The notes under the pieces are model-generated. The model did no database searches, was not told the DNA's origin, and saw only the letters and a program-made list of their open reading frames with translations. The translations under genes were made by a program, and so were the position numbers. Positions 23,249 to 32,067 of a stretch of 39,253 bases of DNA are shown here, piece after piece. Within the stretch, counting starts at the first letter, position 1, and each line of letters opens with the position of its first letter. The DNA is from Candidatus Aminicenantota bacterium (GTDB taxonomy: Bacteria > Acidobacteriota > Aminicenantia > Aminicenantales > Aminicenantaceae), in NCBI GenBank assembly GCA_003648765.1, contig QMPV01000006.1:1-39253 (forward strand), in the 5' to 3' direction.

Positions 23249-24466
23249 ATGGCCAATCCTGCCCGAAGGAAGTTGTTTGAGCTAATTGTGGGGATACCTT
23301 CTTATAACGAAGCAGACACTATCAGTTTCGTAACTCAACAGGTGGACCGTGGATTACAAAAATATTTTTCTTCTTTTCAGACGATCATTGTTAATGTGGA
23401 CAATAATAGTCAAGACAATACTAAAGAGGCTTTTTTAGGTACTCAGACCAAAATTCCGAAAGAATACATAACTACCCCCAAAAACGTTAGGGGAAAAGGT
23501 GCTAATCTGCATAACCTTTTTCAATTTGCTCGCCAGCAAGGAGAATTTCTCAAAGGAGTAATTTTGGTGGACGCCGACTTGAAGTCAATTACTCCTGAAT
23601 GGATTCGCTATTTAGGTGAACCCATTCTCAAAGGCTTCGATTATACTTTACCTTATTATTCCCGCCATCAATTCGACGGCACCATTACCAATCACATTTG
23701 TTACCCTTTGATTTATGGTTTACTTAACCAAAATATCCGCCAGCCCATCGGCGGTGAATTTGCCTTGTCTGCCCGTCTTGTTCGTCATCTATTGGAACAA
23801 GAATGGGAAGAGACAACTCGCCAATACGGAATTGACATTTTTATGACTCTTCAGGCTATCTTTGGCCATTTCAAACTGTGTGAAGCTGGGTTGGGATCCA
23901 AAGTTCACAAAGCCAGTGCTCCTAAGCTCGGCCCTATGTTTACTCAAGTCGTCAGGACGCTCTTTGACCAACTCTTGATCCGCGAGCCGGAATGGCTGCC
24001 TATGCCCGCCAAACAACCCCAGACATTAAAAAGATTCGGGCTAAAAAAACTCTGCCCTCCCCAGGAATTAAAAATAGATATCCGCGACCTCAAAGAAAAA
24101 CTCCGCTCGGAATACTATCCCCGTCGGGATCTGCTCAAAAAATATCTCCACGATTACACCGTCAGTACCATTGAAGGCATGTTTGAAGAGGATAATTACC
24201 ATGTTGATATCCTACTCTGGACCCAGATTGTTTACCAACTTCTCTACTATTACCACAACGCCACTCCGGAGGAACGCAAAGAAATAATCGAAGCTCTTAA
24301 ACCTCTCTACTTTGCTCGCTCAGTGACTTTTAACTATCAAACCTGGCGGTATAACGTTAATTATGCCGAAGAAGCCATTCTTGAACAGGCCAAGGCTTTC
24401 GCTTCCCAAAAACCCTACTTGATGGGACTTCACTTAAACGGAGTGATGGAGAAAATCCTCCATTAA
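23249..24466 (+). CDS. GT-A glycosyltransferase resembling mannosylglycerate synthase (GT78/GT2)
   Basis: This is a soluble nucleotide-sugar transferase. The GT-A start VGIPSYNEADT (14-24) and NVDNNSQDNTKEAF bind the nucleotide, and VDADLKSITPEWI (DAD at 108-110) is the metal site. The stretch IRQPIGGEFALSARLV, followed by RQYGIDIFMTLQAI and the late His/Lys pair GSKVHKA, recalls Rhodothermus mannosylglycerate synthase, from memory and without alignment. The C-terminal ~150 residues are helical. That resemblance suggests synthesis of a compatible solute such as mannosyl- or glucosylglycerate, but other acceptors are possible. No partner phosphatase is adjacent, as expected for a single-step synthase. 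Ribosome binding site and promoter are good; it is a single-gene unit. Confidence 0.75.
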   Translation: MANPARRKLFELIVGIPSYNEADTISFVTQQVDRGLQKYFSSFQTIIVNVDNNSQDNTKEAFLGTQTKIPKEYITTPKNVRGKGANLHNLFQFARQQGEFLKGVILVDADLKSITPEWIRYLGEPILKGFDYTLPYYSRHQFDGTITNHICYPLIYGLLNQNIRQPIGGEFALSARLVRHLLEQEWEETTRQYGIDIFMTLQAIFGHFKLCEAGLGSKVHKASAPKLGPMFTQVVRTLFDQLLIREPEWLPMPAKQPQTLKRFGLKKLCPPQELKIDIRDLKEKLRSEYYPRRDLLKKYLHDYTVSTIEGMFEEDNYHVDILLWTQIVYQLLYYYHNATPEERKEIIEALKPLYFARSVTFNYQTWRYNVNYAEEAILEQAKAFASQKPYLMGLHLNGVMEKILH

Positions 24467-24621
24467 ATTTCCTTGATCCCTCCTTCAGCGATTTCTTAAA
24501 GCCTTTCTCGGGCTAATTCATAAAGGGATAAAGATACCTGGGGACATCCTCTGGCTTACTTTGTTGGGGTGCTCGTTTTGCCAACCACACCGTAAAATCA
24601 GTTTAGGGTAATGATGAGTAC
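24467..24621. other. Downstream region of the glycosyltransferase gene
   Basis: No gene is seen. It leads into repeat copy 2 and has no clear terminator, only a short AGCC/GGCT stem near 24500. Confidence 0.4.
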
Positions 24622-25010
24622 CTGACCTCGAGGTCAGATACTGTATCCAATATTTTGGTGTCAGACACCTACAAACATAGTGTTAGACACCTACAAGCAT
24701 TTTGGTGTCAGACATCTACAAGTATGCTGTATTGCATAAATTTTGGGTGTCTTTTAATTTTTGGGTGTCTGACACTCACAAGTCTCATAAGTAGTGTGTC
24801 GCATAATTTTTAGGTGTCTGACACCCTACACTTGGGTGTCTGACACCCTACACCTGTGACACCCAAAATGTGCGCCTGTGAGAGAGTGAGCAAAAAGACA
24901 CCGTACAATTGCCAATTGGGCTTAGTGTCGGACACTGGGTTAAATCTCTAGCTTTTCTATTCGCTTCTATTTTTAACTTTCGAAGTCTTCATCTTTCACC
25001 TTTGCCCTAG
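24622..25010 (+). repeat. GTGTC-palindrome interspersed repeat, copy 2 (longest)
   Basis: This starts at a perfect 16-bp palindrome, CTGACCTCGAGGTCAG (24622-24637), followed by GGTCAGATACTGTATCC. It then runs through at least six exact or near-exact GTGTCwGACAC units between about 24657 and 24850, spaced irregularly by 15-50 nt with AT-rich text such as ATAATTTTTAGG. The right part (24840-25010) matches the reverse strand of copy 1, and the left end matches copy 3. No ORF is present. It is the most complete member of the family in the window. Confidence 0.88.
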
Positions 25011-25444
25011 AGGCAAGCTTCTCGAAGAAAAAGTTTTTGGTTACCTGGTTCAAAATTGGTCTCCCTCTCTATTATCTTCCTTTTTTGAGACCCACCTTGA
25101 CTATTGGGGAGGTCTGGCTAGTAGAAAAATTTTTTTAAATCAAGGCCTGACTAACAAAGAGTGAAAAATTTTGCTCTTAAAATGGGCTCGATTAGTACCG
25201 GACCCCAAAGATGATTTGTGAAAGGTAAAACCCTGGCCTCAACTCCATTATCACCTTGAATCAAAAATTCTAATTCTTAGGAAAAGAGACTAATTATCAC
25301 CCCAAAAATTCAAAATAAACACTATCTGAAAATTCAATAAATACAGCCCCGCCGATTAGAAGTTAAAGAAGGATTTAAGGAATGATTATTCCTTCATCCC
25401 AATAATTAACCTGGTCTATTCATAAATCAAAAAATTTGAGCCAA

Positions 25445-25495
25445 GAACAACCAAAAATTTTAGCCGGTGATGGGTCCCATCTTTTTTGGTTGTTC
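25445..25495. other. Strong nested hairpin, possible bidirectional terminator or small RNA
   Basis: GAACAACCAAAAA (25445-25457) pairs perfectly with TTTTTGGTTGTTC (25483-25495), 13 bp. Its loop holds a second stem GATGG-gtc-CCATC (25469-25481). Pyrimidine-rich sequence with a T5 run follows on the plus strand, and ATTTTTTG follows ~10 nt on the minus strand. It is ~190 bp beyond the stop of the BNR gene, so it could end that operon. Confidence 0.6.
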
Positions 25496-25522
25496 CCTCT
25501 CTCTTCTTTTTCTAACATATTT

Positions 25523-25534
25523 CGTATTAATACG
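25523..25534. promoter_or_regulatory. 12-bp palindrome CGTATTAATACG
   Basis: This perfect self-complementary 12-mer sits in AT-rich DNA next to TATAAA. It has the size of an operator half-site pair, but no gene starts nearby in either direction, so its role is unclear. Confidence 0.3.
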
Positions 25535-25682
25535 TTATAAAGGAAAAGACCTTTTTTTATGAATTATCCAGGTTAATTAAGCGGCCGTTCAGTCTTAAAA
25601 CTATCAATGGGCTTATTTTGAGTTGATACCTCTGGTTCTATTGTGCCGATTTTATATCAGCCATTAAACTTATCTGGCCGGG

Positions 25683-28652
25683 TTACTTTTCTCCTTTTAA
25701 CGGGTCTTCTCTCACCAGTAAGGTACTCCGAAAAACCTGCCCTTTATACTTCATCTCAATAATATATTCGCCGGCGCCCACCTCAGTTCCTCGAAGAGGC
25801 CGGAGGAAAAGTCGTCGGGAAATCAATGTCCGGAATTTCTCTGTCAAGGCAGCCCACACCTGATTCATTTCAGCCGGGGTAACCGCCTTTGCCCACTGCT
25901 GTTGAAGTTTCTTTAAGTCTTTTTTCAACTCTCCCCTGACTTTTCCCTGGAGATCTTTAAAAAGGGAGTCCATCCGCCGACGAAAGATTTTCACGGCTGT
26001 GGCCGAAGGGTCAGCCCGAAGGTTCCACCAATAACGATTGAGTCCGGCATCTGCTTCCACTCGAGCTACTTTAATCACCTGCCCATCTGGTTTACAAATT
26101 CTCAGGGAAAGCGGTTGGGCGGGTTTCTCTTTTAGCCAGAAATGAATGGCCGCAGAGTTGACTAACCTGGTGGGTGAGTTGCTCGGCGGCACCTGGGACA
26201 TAGATAAAGGATTGCGGCCGATAAAAAGCTGGTGCCCCCGCGTAGCGCCCCGACTGATAGCTTCCCATTTGGTCGCCCGGCGATTCTGAAAAAGGAAAAA
26301 TTCTTTCTCCCAAACCTCCGGGGTCATCTGCCTCAAAGGAGTAATATCATCCAAAATCCAGGCGCTGCGACCATGGGTACCGGCAATCAAATCCGCCTCC
26401 CGGGGATGAATCACCAGATCATGAACAGCCACTGTCGGCAGTCCCTTTCCCAGAGGAGACCAGTGTTGGCCTCCATCTAAAGAAGCAAAGGCACCAAACT
26501 CAGTGCCGACAAAAAGCAAAAGGGGATTAACCGGGTCTTCCCGGATAACATAAACACAATGGCCCTCCGGCAAGTTAGAGGTAATGTCCACCCAAGTTTG
26601 ACCAAAATCGGTTGTTTTAAAGACAAAAGGCTGGAAGAGGTCACTGCGGTGACCGTCCAAAGTCACGTAAGCTGTGCCTTCATCAAAATGGGAAGCCTCG
26701 ACCCGACTCACCCATAGACCGGCAGGAACCCCTTTCAAATTAGGAGAAATCTTCTCCCAGGTCTGACCATCATTGCGGGTGACCCAGATTTGGCCATCAT
26801 CAGTGCCCACCCAGATTAAACCAGCCTTTAAAGGAGATTCCGAAATGGTAGTGATGGTACAGTGAGTTTCTGCCCCCGTCACGTCCCGCGTTAATCCTCC
26901 ACTCTCCCGTCGTGTCTTTTCGGGGTCATTGGTGGTCAAATCCGGACTAATGACCCGCCAGTGGTCGCCCCGGTCAACGCTTTTAAAGAGAAAATTAGCG
27001 CCATAGTAAATCGTCCGGGGATTGTGGGGTGAAAGGATAAAAGGAGTATTCCAATTCATTCGCACCACCGGACGCTCAGGATCTTTATTTGGAGGTATCT
27101 TCTCCTTCCAGTTATAAGTATTATCTTGACGAGGCGTAATGTTCACCGAAAGCTGGCGGAAGAGAGCATGGTTGCGTCTCAGCCGCCCATTTTGGCTTTC
27201 AGAATAAACCGTGGTCCAATCCGTCGGATCAACGGCAGTGTAAAAGCCATCGCCACTATGAAATTTAAACCAGTGGTCATTGAGGATACCGTTAAAATCC
27301 CGACTGTTACTCGGACCGCCCCAGACACCATTATCCTGGAGGCCGACATAAACATAGTAAGGGTCTCGCAGGTCCACCGAGACAGCGTAAATTTGACCGA
27401 TGGCCAGGTTGTCAAAAAAATTAAAGTGTTCCCCCTGATCATGAGTTAAAGAAATCCCTTTATCATTGCCTACATAGAATCTGTCGCGACAATGAGGGTC
27501 AAGCCACATCACATGAAAATCTCCCGCGATACCGGGAAAACCAGGTTGAAAAGTCCGGCCGCCATCAGTGGAAATCATGGCCCGGGTGCCCATGGCGTAC
27601 ACCAGCTGGTCATCCAAGGGGTTGATATAGATCTGACTGTAATAAAAAGGTCGATTATTGTAACGATTCACATAAGTCCAGCTCTCTCCACCATCTTCTG
27701 AGCGATAAACCCCGCTACCTAACTTAGTCATGTCTTCATAGTCTTTACTTCCCCTGGGAGGCTGAAAACCATGTTCAATGATAGCCATAATTATCTGAGG
27801 ATTCTGACGATAAATAGCTAGACCTATTCGGCCCACCTCTCCTTGGGGCAAGCCCTTGGTCAACTTCCGCCAGGTCCGGCCGCCATCAGTCGATTTGAAA
27901 ATCCCACCATTGGGCCCGCCACTTAAAAACCGATAGGGATAACGAATCCTTTCCCAGAAAGCGGCGTAAAGAATCTCGGGATTCTGGGGGTCCATTTCAA
28001 TCTCTGTACAACCGGTCCGACCATCATCAGGCAAACCATTGGTCAACTTTACCCAGGTCCGACCACCATCAGTGGTTTTAAAGAGCCCTCTCTCCCCCGT
28101 ATATCCCCAAAGATGACCCTGGGCGGCTACATAAACAATATTGGGATCGGTCGGGTGAGTGATTATCCGGGCGATGTGATGAGTATCTTCCAGGCCCATC
28201 TTGACAAAAGTCCGCCCTCCATCAACCGATTTATAGATGCCATCTCCCCAACCGACGCTATTACGCACATTGGCCTCACCAGTCCCGACCCAGATAATAT
28301 TGGGGTCTCTCTGAAAGATGGCTACGGCACCGATTGAAGCTGAACCGTAAGTATCAAAAATGGGCTCCCAGGTAGTTCCGGCATTGGTTGACTTCCAGAC
28401 TCCTCCTGAGGCTGAGGCGACAATCACCATCCGAAAATCATCATCTAGGGCCTGAATATCTGAGATGCGGCCACCCATATTAGCCGGACCTATGCACCTC
28501 CAGGTGAATTTCTGGAAAAGAGAGGCTGGTTCAACGCCAGATTGGAGAGGAACACAGGTAAAAAGCAAACCAATGATCAAGTAAAATAGGCAGAAGGTAA
28601 TAATTTTTAAGGCCAAAAAATAGGTATACTTTTTCTTTTCATGAAAAAACAT
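25683..28652 (-). CDS. Giant exported BNR/VPS10-sortilin-type beta-propeller protein
   Basis: The 989-aa protein has an N-terminal hydrophobic export signal (residues ~12-33, ending LLFTC, a possible lipobox). About eleven Asp-box/BNR repeats of the S-x-D-x-G-x-T-W kind follow, e.g. KSTNAGTTWEPI, KSVDGGRTFVKM, KTTDGGRTWVKL, KSTDGGRTWRKL and TRNDGQTWEKI, ending near SLDGGQHWSPL. These build two seven-bladed propellers as in the VPS10/sortilin and oligoxyloglucan-cellobiohydrolase folds. A C-terminal ~170-aa domain contains a helical section and a beta-sandwich (GAGEYIIEMKYKGQ). Such proteins are often auto-annotated as glycosyl hydrolases, but no catalytic residues are evident, so binding or scaffolding is equally likely. 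AAGGAG precedes the ATG. It begins 61 bp after nnr. Confidence 0.85.
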   Translation of the reverse strand: MFFHEKKKYTYFLALKIITFCLFYLIIGLLFTCVPLQSGVEPASLFQKFTWRCIGPANMGGRISDIQALDDDFRMVIVASASGGVWKSTNAGTTWEPIFDTYGSASIGAVAIFQRDPNIIWVGTGEANVRNSVGWGDGIYKSVDGGRTFVKMGLEDTHHIARIITHPTDPNIVYVAAQGHLWGYTGERGLFKTTDGGRTWVKLTNGLPDDGRTGCTEIEMDPQNPEILYAAFWERIRYPYRFLSGGPNGGIFKSTDGGRTWRKLTKGLPQGEVGRIGLAIYRQNPQIIMAIIEHGFQPPRGSKDYEDMTKLGSGVYRSEDGGESWTYVNRYNNRPFYYSQIYINPLDDQLVYAMGTRAMISTDGGRTFQPGFPGIAGDFHVMWLDPHCRDRFYVGNDKGISLTHDQGEHFNFFDNLAIGQIYAVSVDLRDPYYVYVGLQDNGVWGGPSNSRDFNGILNDHWFKFHSGDGFYTAVDPTDWTTVYSESQNGRLRRNHALFRQLSVNITPRQDNTYNWKEKIPPNKDPERPVVRMNWNTPFILSPHNPRTIYYGANFLFKSVDRGDHWRVISPDLTTNDPEKTRRESGGLTRDVTGAETHCTITTISESPLKAGLIWVGTDDGQIWVTRNDGQTWEKISPNLKGVPAGLWVSRVEASHFDEGTAYVTLDGHRSDLFQPFVFKTTDFGQTWVDITSNLPEGHCVYVIREDPVNPLLLFVGTEFGAFASLDGGQHWSPLGKGLPTVAVHDLVIHPREADLIAGTHGRSAWILDDITPLRQMTPEVWEKEFFLFQNRRATKWEAISRGATRGHQLFIGRNPLSMSQVPPSNSPTRLVNSAAIHFWLKEKPAQPLSLRICKPDGQVIKVARVEADAGLNRYWWNLRADPSATAVKIFRRRMDSLFKDLQGKVRGELKKDLKKLQQQWAKAVTPAEMNQVWAALTEKFRTLISRRLFLRPLRGTEVGAGEYIIEMKYKGQVFRSTLLVREDPLKGEK

Positions 28653-28713
28653 TAATTACTCCTTTCCCCAAAAATTGAGAGAGCGCACCAAAACCCAGCC
28701 ACGTTGGTCGGTT

Positions 28714-30288
28714 TTAAATTACAAACACTGACCCATAATAGTCTTCGAGAATTTCACCATATTTTTCCCGAAAGACATCAACGGCCAAAGGAAGATACTC
28801 AAGAATATCTTCGGCGGTAATGCCGTCCAGCCCCTTGTCTTCGGCTGCCAAGTCACCCGCTAATCCATGAAGGAAAACTCCTGTCCTCACTGCTTCACCT
28901 AATTCCAAACCGAGACCATAGGCAGCCGCAATAGTGCCAGTCAGCACATCTCCCGAACCGGCACTGGCCATGCCTGAGTTGCCACTTAAATTAATAAACA
29001 CCCGGCCATCAGGATACCCAATCAACGAATGAGCACCTTTTAAAACAACAAAAGCCTGCCATTCTTGAGCTGCCTGGCGAAGGACTTCAACTCGGTGTTC
29101 TTTGATATAAGGAATTGGCACTTCCATTAATCGCGACATTTCCCCAAGATGGGGAGTTAAAATAGTGGAATTTTCTCGATGAGGCAAACTCTCGATGTCC
29201 ATAGCCAGAGCGGTCAATCCATCACCGTCAATCAAAACTGGTTTGTTTATCCGACGAACTAAGGCTCTCACCAACTCCTGGGTTTCGCTCTGAAGAGAAA
29301 GGCCGGGCCCGATGACCACCAGATCAACCAGTTCCGCCAACTCCAGTAATTTTTCCAGATTGGCCAAAGCAATCGAGCCAGCCTTGGTCTCTTCTAGAGG
29401 AATAAAAACAATCTCACTTCCCTTAGTGGCCACTACCTGACATACCGAAGGAATACTGGCCAACCGGGCATAACCGCCGCCGGCTTTGAGTAAAGACCGG
29501 GCCGCGAAGTAAGGAGCACCAAAATAATTGGAGGCTCCGGCCACAAAGAGAACATCACCAAAATCGCCTTTATGACCGTCTTCCTGGCGTTCAGGCAGGT
29601 AAGGAGGGAGATTGATTTCCGTCTTGAGGCTTTCCCGACGAGTGAGTTGAGGGGGAAAAGAAATATGGGTCACAAAGAGAAAACCACCGTGGCCGTAACC
29701 TGGATAAAGGAGATTACCGAGTTTGGGTAAACCGAAGGTAATCGTGTAATCCGCCCAGATGGCCTCACCCATCTCCAGACCATTATTACCACTAATGCCC
29801 GAGGGGATATCCAGACTGACCACTATTTTGTCAGCCTCATTAACCCGCTGGATGACTTCCCGATATATTCCTTCCACCGCCCGGTCCAGACCTGTCCCGA
29901 AAAGAGCGTCCACCACTACCTCACAGCGGCTTAAAGCCTCCTGCAATTCCTCAATCGACTCCAGCTTCTTCAAGGGGAAGCCCAACTTGGTGGCAATTTC
30001 ATAATTTTTCTGAGCTGCTCCTCGATATTTCTTTTCCTCGCCCAAAACAAAAACTTCAACCTGACCACCAGCTGAATGAAGTTTTCGGGCTACAACGAAG
30101 CCATCGCCACCATTATTTCCACCTCCACATAAAACTAAAAACTTAACTCCCTCAACGCCTATTTCTTCTTCAATCACTTGAAAAGAAGCCAGGCCGGCAT
30201 TTTCCATCAGGAGTTCTTCACTGATGCCGAACTCCTCAATCGCTTGCCGGTCTAGCTGTCTCATTTCTTCAACAGTTGTTACTTTCAT
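28714..30288 (-). CDS. nnr: Bifunctional NAD(P)H-hydrate epimerase/dehydratase
   Basis: This repairs damaged NAD(P)H: the N-terminal YjeF_N domain (about 1-215) epimerises NAD(P)HX and the C-terminal YjeF_C domain (about 225-510) dehydrates the S form with ADP. N-domain motifs: ENAGLASFQV, CGGGNNGGDGFVVARKL, DALFGTGLDR and SLDIPSGISG. C-domain motifs: KGDFGDVLFVAGASNYFGAP, VVIGPGL, ILTPHLGEMSRL, VVLKGAHSLI and the nucleotide-binding GNSGMASAGSGDVLTG. All are intact and the length (524 aa) is typical. GAGAGG precedes the ATG. It lies 171 bp after citF and 61 bp before the BNR gene, a loosely linked minus-strand cluster. Confidence 0.96.
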   Translation of the reverse strand: MKVTTVEEMRQLDRQAIEEFGISEELLMENAGLASFQVIEEEIGVEGVKFLVLCGGGNNGGDGFVVARKLHSAGGQVEVFVLGEEKKYRGAAQKNYEIATKLGFPLKKLESIEELQEALSRCEVVVDALFGTGLDRAVEGIYREVIQRVNEADKIVVSLDIPSGISGNNGLEMGEAIWADYTITFGLPKLGNLLYPGYGHGGFLFVTHISFPPQLTRRESLKTEINLPPYLPERQEDGHKGDFGDVLFVAGASNYFGAPYFAARSLLKAGGGYARLASIPSVCQVVATKGSEIVFIPLEETKAGSIALANLEKLLELAELVDLVVIGPGLSLQSETQELVRALVRRINKPVLIDGDGLTALAMDIESLPHRENSTILTPHLGEMSRLMEVPIPYIKEHRVEVLRQAAQEWQAFVVLKGAHSLIGYPDGRVFINLSGNSGMASAGSGDVLTGTIAAAYGLGLELGEAVRTGVFLHGLAGDLAAEDKGLDGITAEDILEYLPLAVDVFREKYGEILEDYYGSVFVI

Positions 30289-30459
30289 TTGGCCTCTCTC
30301 CCTACTTATTTGCTTTCAAATTATCCCAACTCACCCTTCAGGTCAAGAAAGAAGCTCATGACTGTCAATCCCCCTTTTAAATGAATTTCCATCCCAAAAA
30401 AGAAAAATCATTCTCTCTCCCTGAAGCTGGATAAGCCTTCTGATAAAATCATTTCTTCT

Positions 30460-32034
30460 TTAATCTTTCTTCAAAGGTCGACGGATGACATCTAAAAGAG
30501 TTCCATCCCGCCATTCAATGGCATGAACAATTTCTTCTGTAGTGGGCTGGCGGGGAGGAATTTTCCCCAATTGTTTAGCCTTCTCCAGTGAACGTAAATG
30601 CAGTTCATCAATAGGCAGTAATTGAAGACCGAAATCCTTGGCCCTCTCTAGAATATTTTGCTTATAGGGACTATTACTGCGAGGATTAACGGCGGCATAA
30701 TTCTCCGTGACGACAACGTCAATCACTTCCCCCGGGGTGGTCCGGGTATAAACTTTCTCTACTACTCGAGGAAAACCCCATTCACCTTTGCCGGTGGCCA
30801 GAGGCAGAAAGATAATGGTTAAAGCTGCTCCGGCGGCCACATCCTGACCACCGCCGATACCCCCGATAATCCGACCATTGGCACAAACCGTATTGACATT
30901 AAACTCCAGGTCGACCTCAAGTGCCGAAAGCACCGCCAAGTCAAGCAGATTAACCGCACATTCCTTATTGGCCACCGAAGCATAATAACCCGTGGTAATT
31001 TCGAGATGGCGGGGATGTTCCAGGAGGGAAGTGATGACTTTAGGACTGGGTTCAAATAATTGCCCATGAAGCAAATAACGAACCAGGCCTTCTTCCAGCA
31101 TATCCACATGAAGGGAAGTGATACCTCCGATAGAAAAATTAGCCGCCACTTTCATCTCCCGCAGAATCTGCCGGATATTTTCCAGAACAATTAAGCCCGC
31201 TCCACTGCCTACTTGAAAAGAAAAATTTTCTTTAACCACGCCGGCGGCTTTAATCACCCGGGTGACATTCTCGGCCACCGCCGTATTAAAGGGATTGGCT
31301 TTAGCCTTCTGCATATCCAGGGTACCGCTGCCTATACCGGCCGCCAGGCCGGGTTCTTTTACAGGCACAACAAAATCAACATTCTCCATGGATAAAGAAA
31401 AAGGCATAACCAGATGCTCACTGACCTCACCCGCCAGCAGACAGACATAATCGGCAAATTCAGCATCGGCGGCGAACAAGCCCAGCGGACCACATAATTG
31501 TTCGGGCCGACCCTTTAAGCCAGTAGCATTACCGTAAACATCCGCCAGAGGCACGGGACCAAAGGCCACTTTGACTTTAACTTCGCCTGTTTGTAACTTT
31601 CGAACGCGATTTCCATGGGAAAAGCCGACACTAACCCAAGGCAGAAGCTCGCCGGCGGTGACGTAAGCCCCGAACTTGCGGTAGACATTCCCGTACAGCC
31701 CCCTCAAAGTTCCATCGCGAAAGGCTTCAATCAACCAGGGGTCAGTGTGGTCAAAAAAGGCATTACCATAGAGAATAATATCTTTTTTGCCTTTCTCTCT
31801 GAGTTTCTCCACTACCATCTGCAGTCCTTTATCCCCCGCCCGATAATAATGAGGATAGGAGATGACATCGCCATCTTGGAGTAAGTCAATGACTCTATCC
31901 AGAGTGGTCACTTTGCGGCGCCGGTGAGGAATGGGCGAGGCTCCCCGGCGGCCAACAATATAACTAGCATAAGACTCATCATTAAAGGCTGACTTAAAGG
32001 ACTGATAGACTTTATCATTTATCTTGAGACTCAT
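30460..32034 (-). CDS. citF: Citrate lyase alpha subunit (citrate CoA-transferase), CitF-like
   Basis: CitF swaps citrate for acetate on the acyl-carrier thioester of citrate lyase; it is a class II CoA-transferase. Signatures: GRRGASPIPHRR near the start, DVISYPHYYRAGD, KDIILYGNAFFDHTDPWLIEAFRDG, SHGNRVRKL, FGPVPLADVYGNATG, then the second half GSGAGLIVLENIR, SIGGITSLHVDMLEEG, GYYASVANKECAVNLLDLAVLSALEVDLEFNVNTV and GGIGGGQDVAAGA. Length (524 aa) fits. AAAGGAG precedes the ATG, and it starts 33 bp after the S9D peptidase stop, so they are co-transcribed. The partner genes citC, citD, citE, citX and citG are absent from the window, so it may use partners encoded elsewhere or have become a different CoA-transferase. 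Confidence 0.88.
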   Translation of the reverse strand: MSLKINDKVYQSFKSAFNDESYASYIVGRRGASPIPHRRRKVTTLDRVIDLLQDGDVISYPHYYRAGDKGLQMVVEKLREKGKKDIILYGNAFFDHTDPWLIEAFRDGTLRGLYGNVYRKFGAYVTAGELLPWVSVGFSHGNRVRKLQTGEVKVKVAFGPVPLADVYGNATGLKGRPEQLCGPLGLFAADAEFADYVCLLAGEVSEHLVMPFSLSMENVDFVVPVKEPGLAAGIGSGTLDMQKAKANPFNTAVAENVTRVIKAAGVVKENFSFQVGSGAGLIVLENIRQILREMKVAANFSIGGITSLHVDMLEEGLVRYLLHGQLFEPSPKVITSLLEHPRHLEITTGYYASVANKECAVNLLDLAVLSALEVDLEFNVNTVCANGRIIGGIGGGQDVAAGAALTIIFLPLATGKGEWGFPRVVEKVYTRTTPGEVIDVVVTENYAAVNPRSNSPYKQNILERAKDFGLQLLPIDELHLRSLEKAKQLGKIPPRQPTTEEIVHAIEWRDGTLLDVIRRPLKKD

Positions 32035-32067
32035 GGCTCAACTCCTTTAGAAGTTGCTTCTATTTGG

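Larger units (their letters stand above)
25011..25682. other. Gene-free region downstream of BNR protein
   Basis: No ORF is supported. It includes a strong two-part hairpin (25445-25495) and a 12-bp AT-rich palindrome (25523-25534). The rest is AT-rich without recognisable features. Confidence 0.5.

Noticed and set aside
24657-24850. CRISPR array
   Set aside because: The repeated units are short palindromes with irregular spacing and degenerate copies, spacers are not uniform, and no cas gene is present.
27126-27449. 107-aa plus ORF and its overlapping minus-frame partner (27179-27442)
   Set aside because: Both lie inside the BNR protein gene in other frames, where repeated Asp-box codons keep frames open. 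Neither has a start context.
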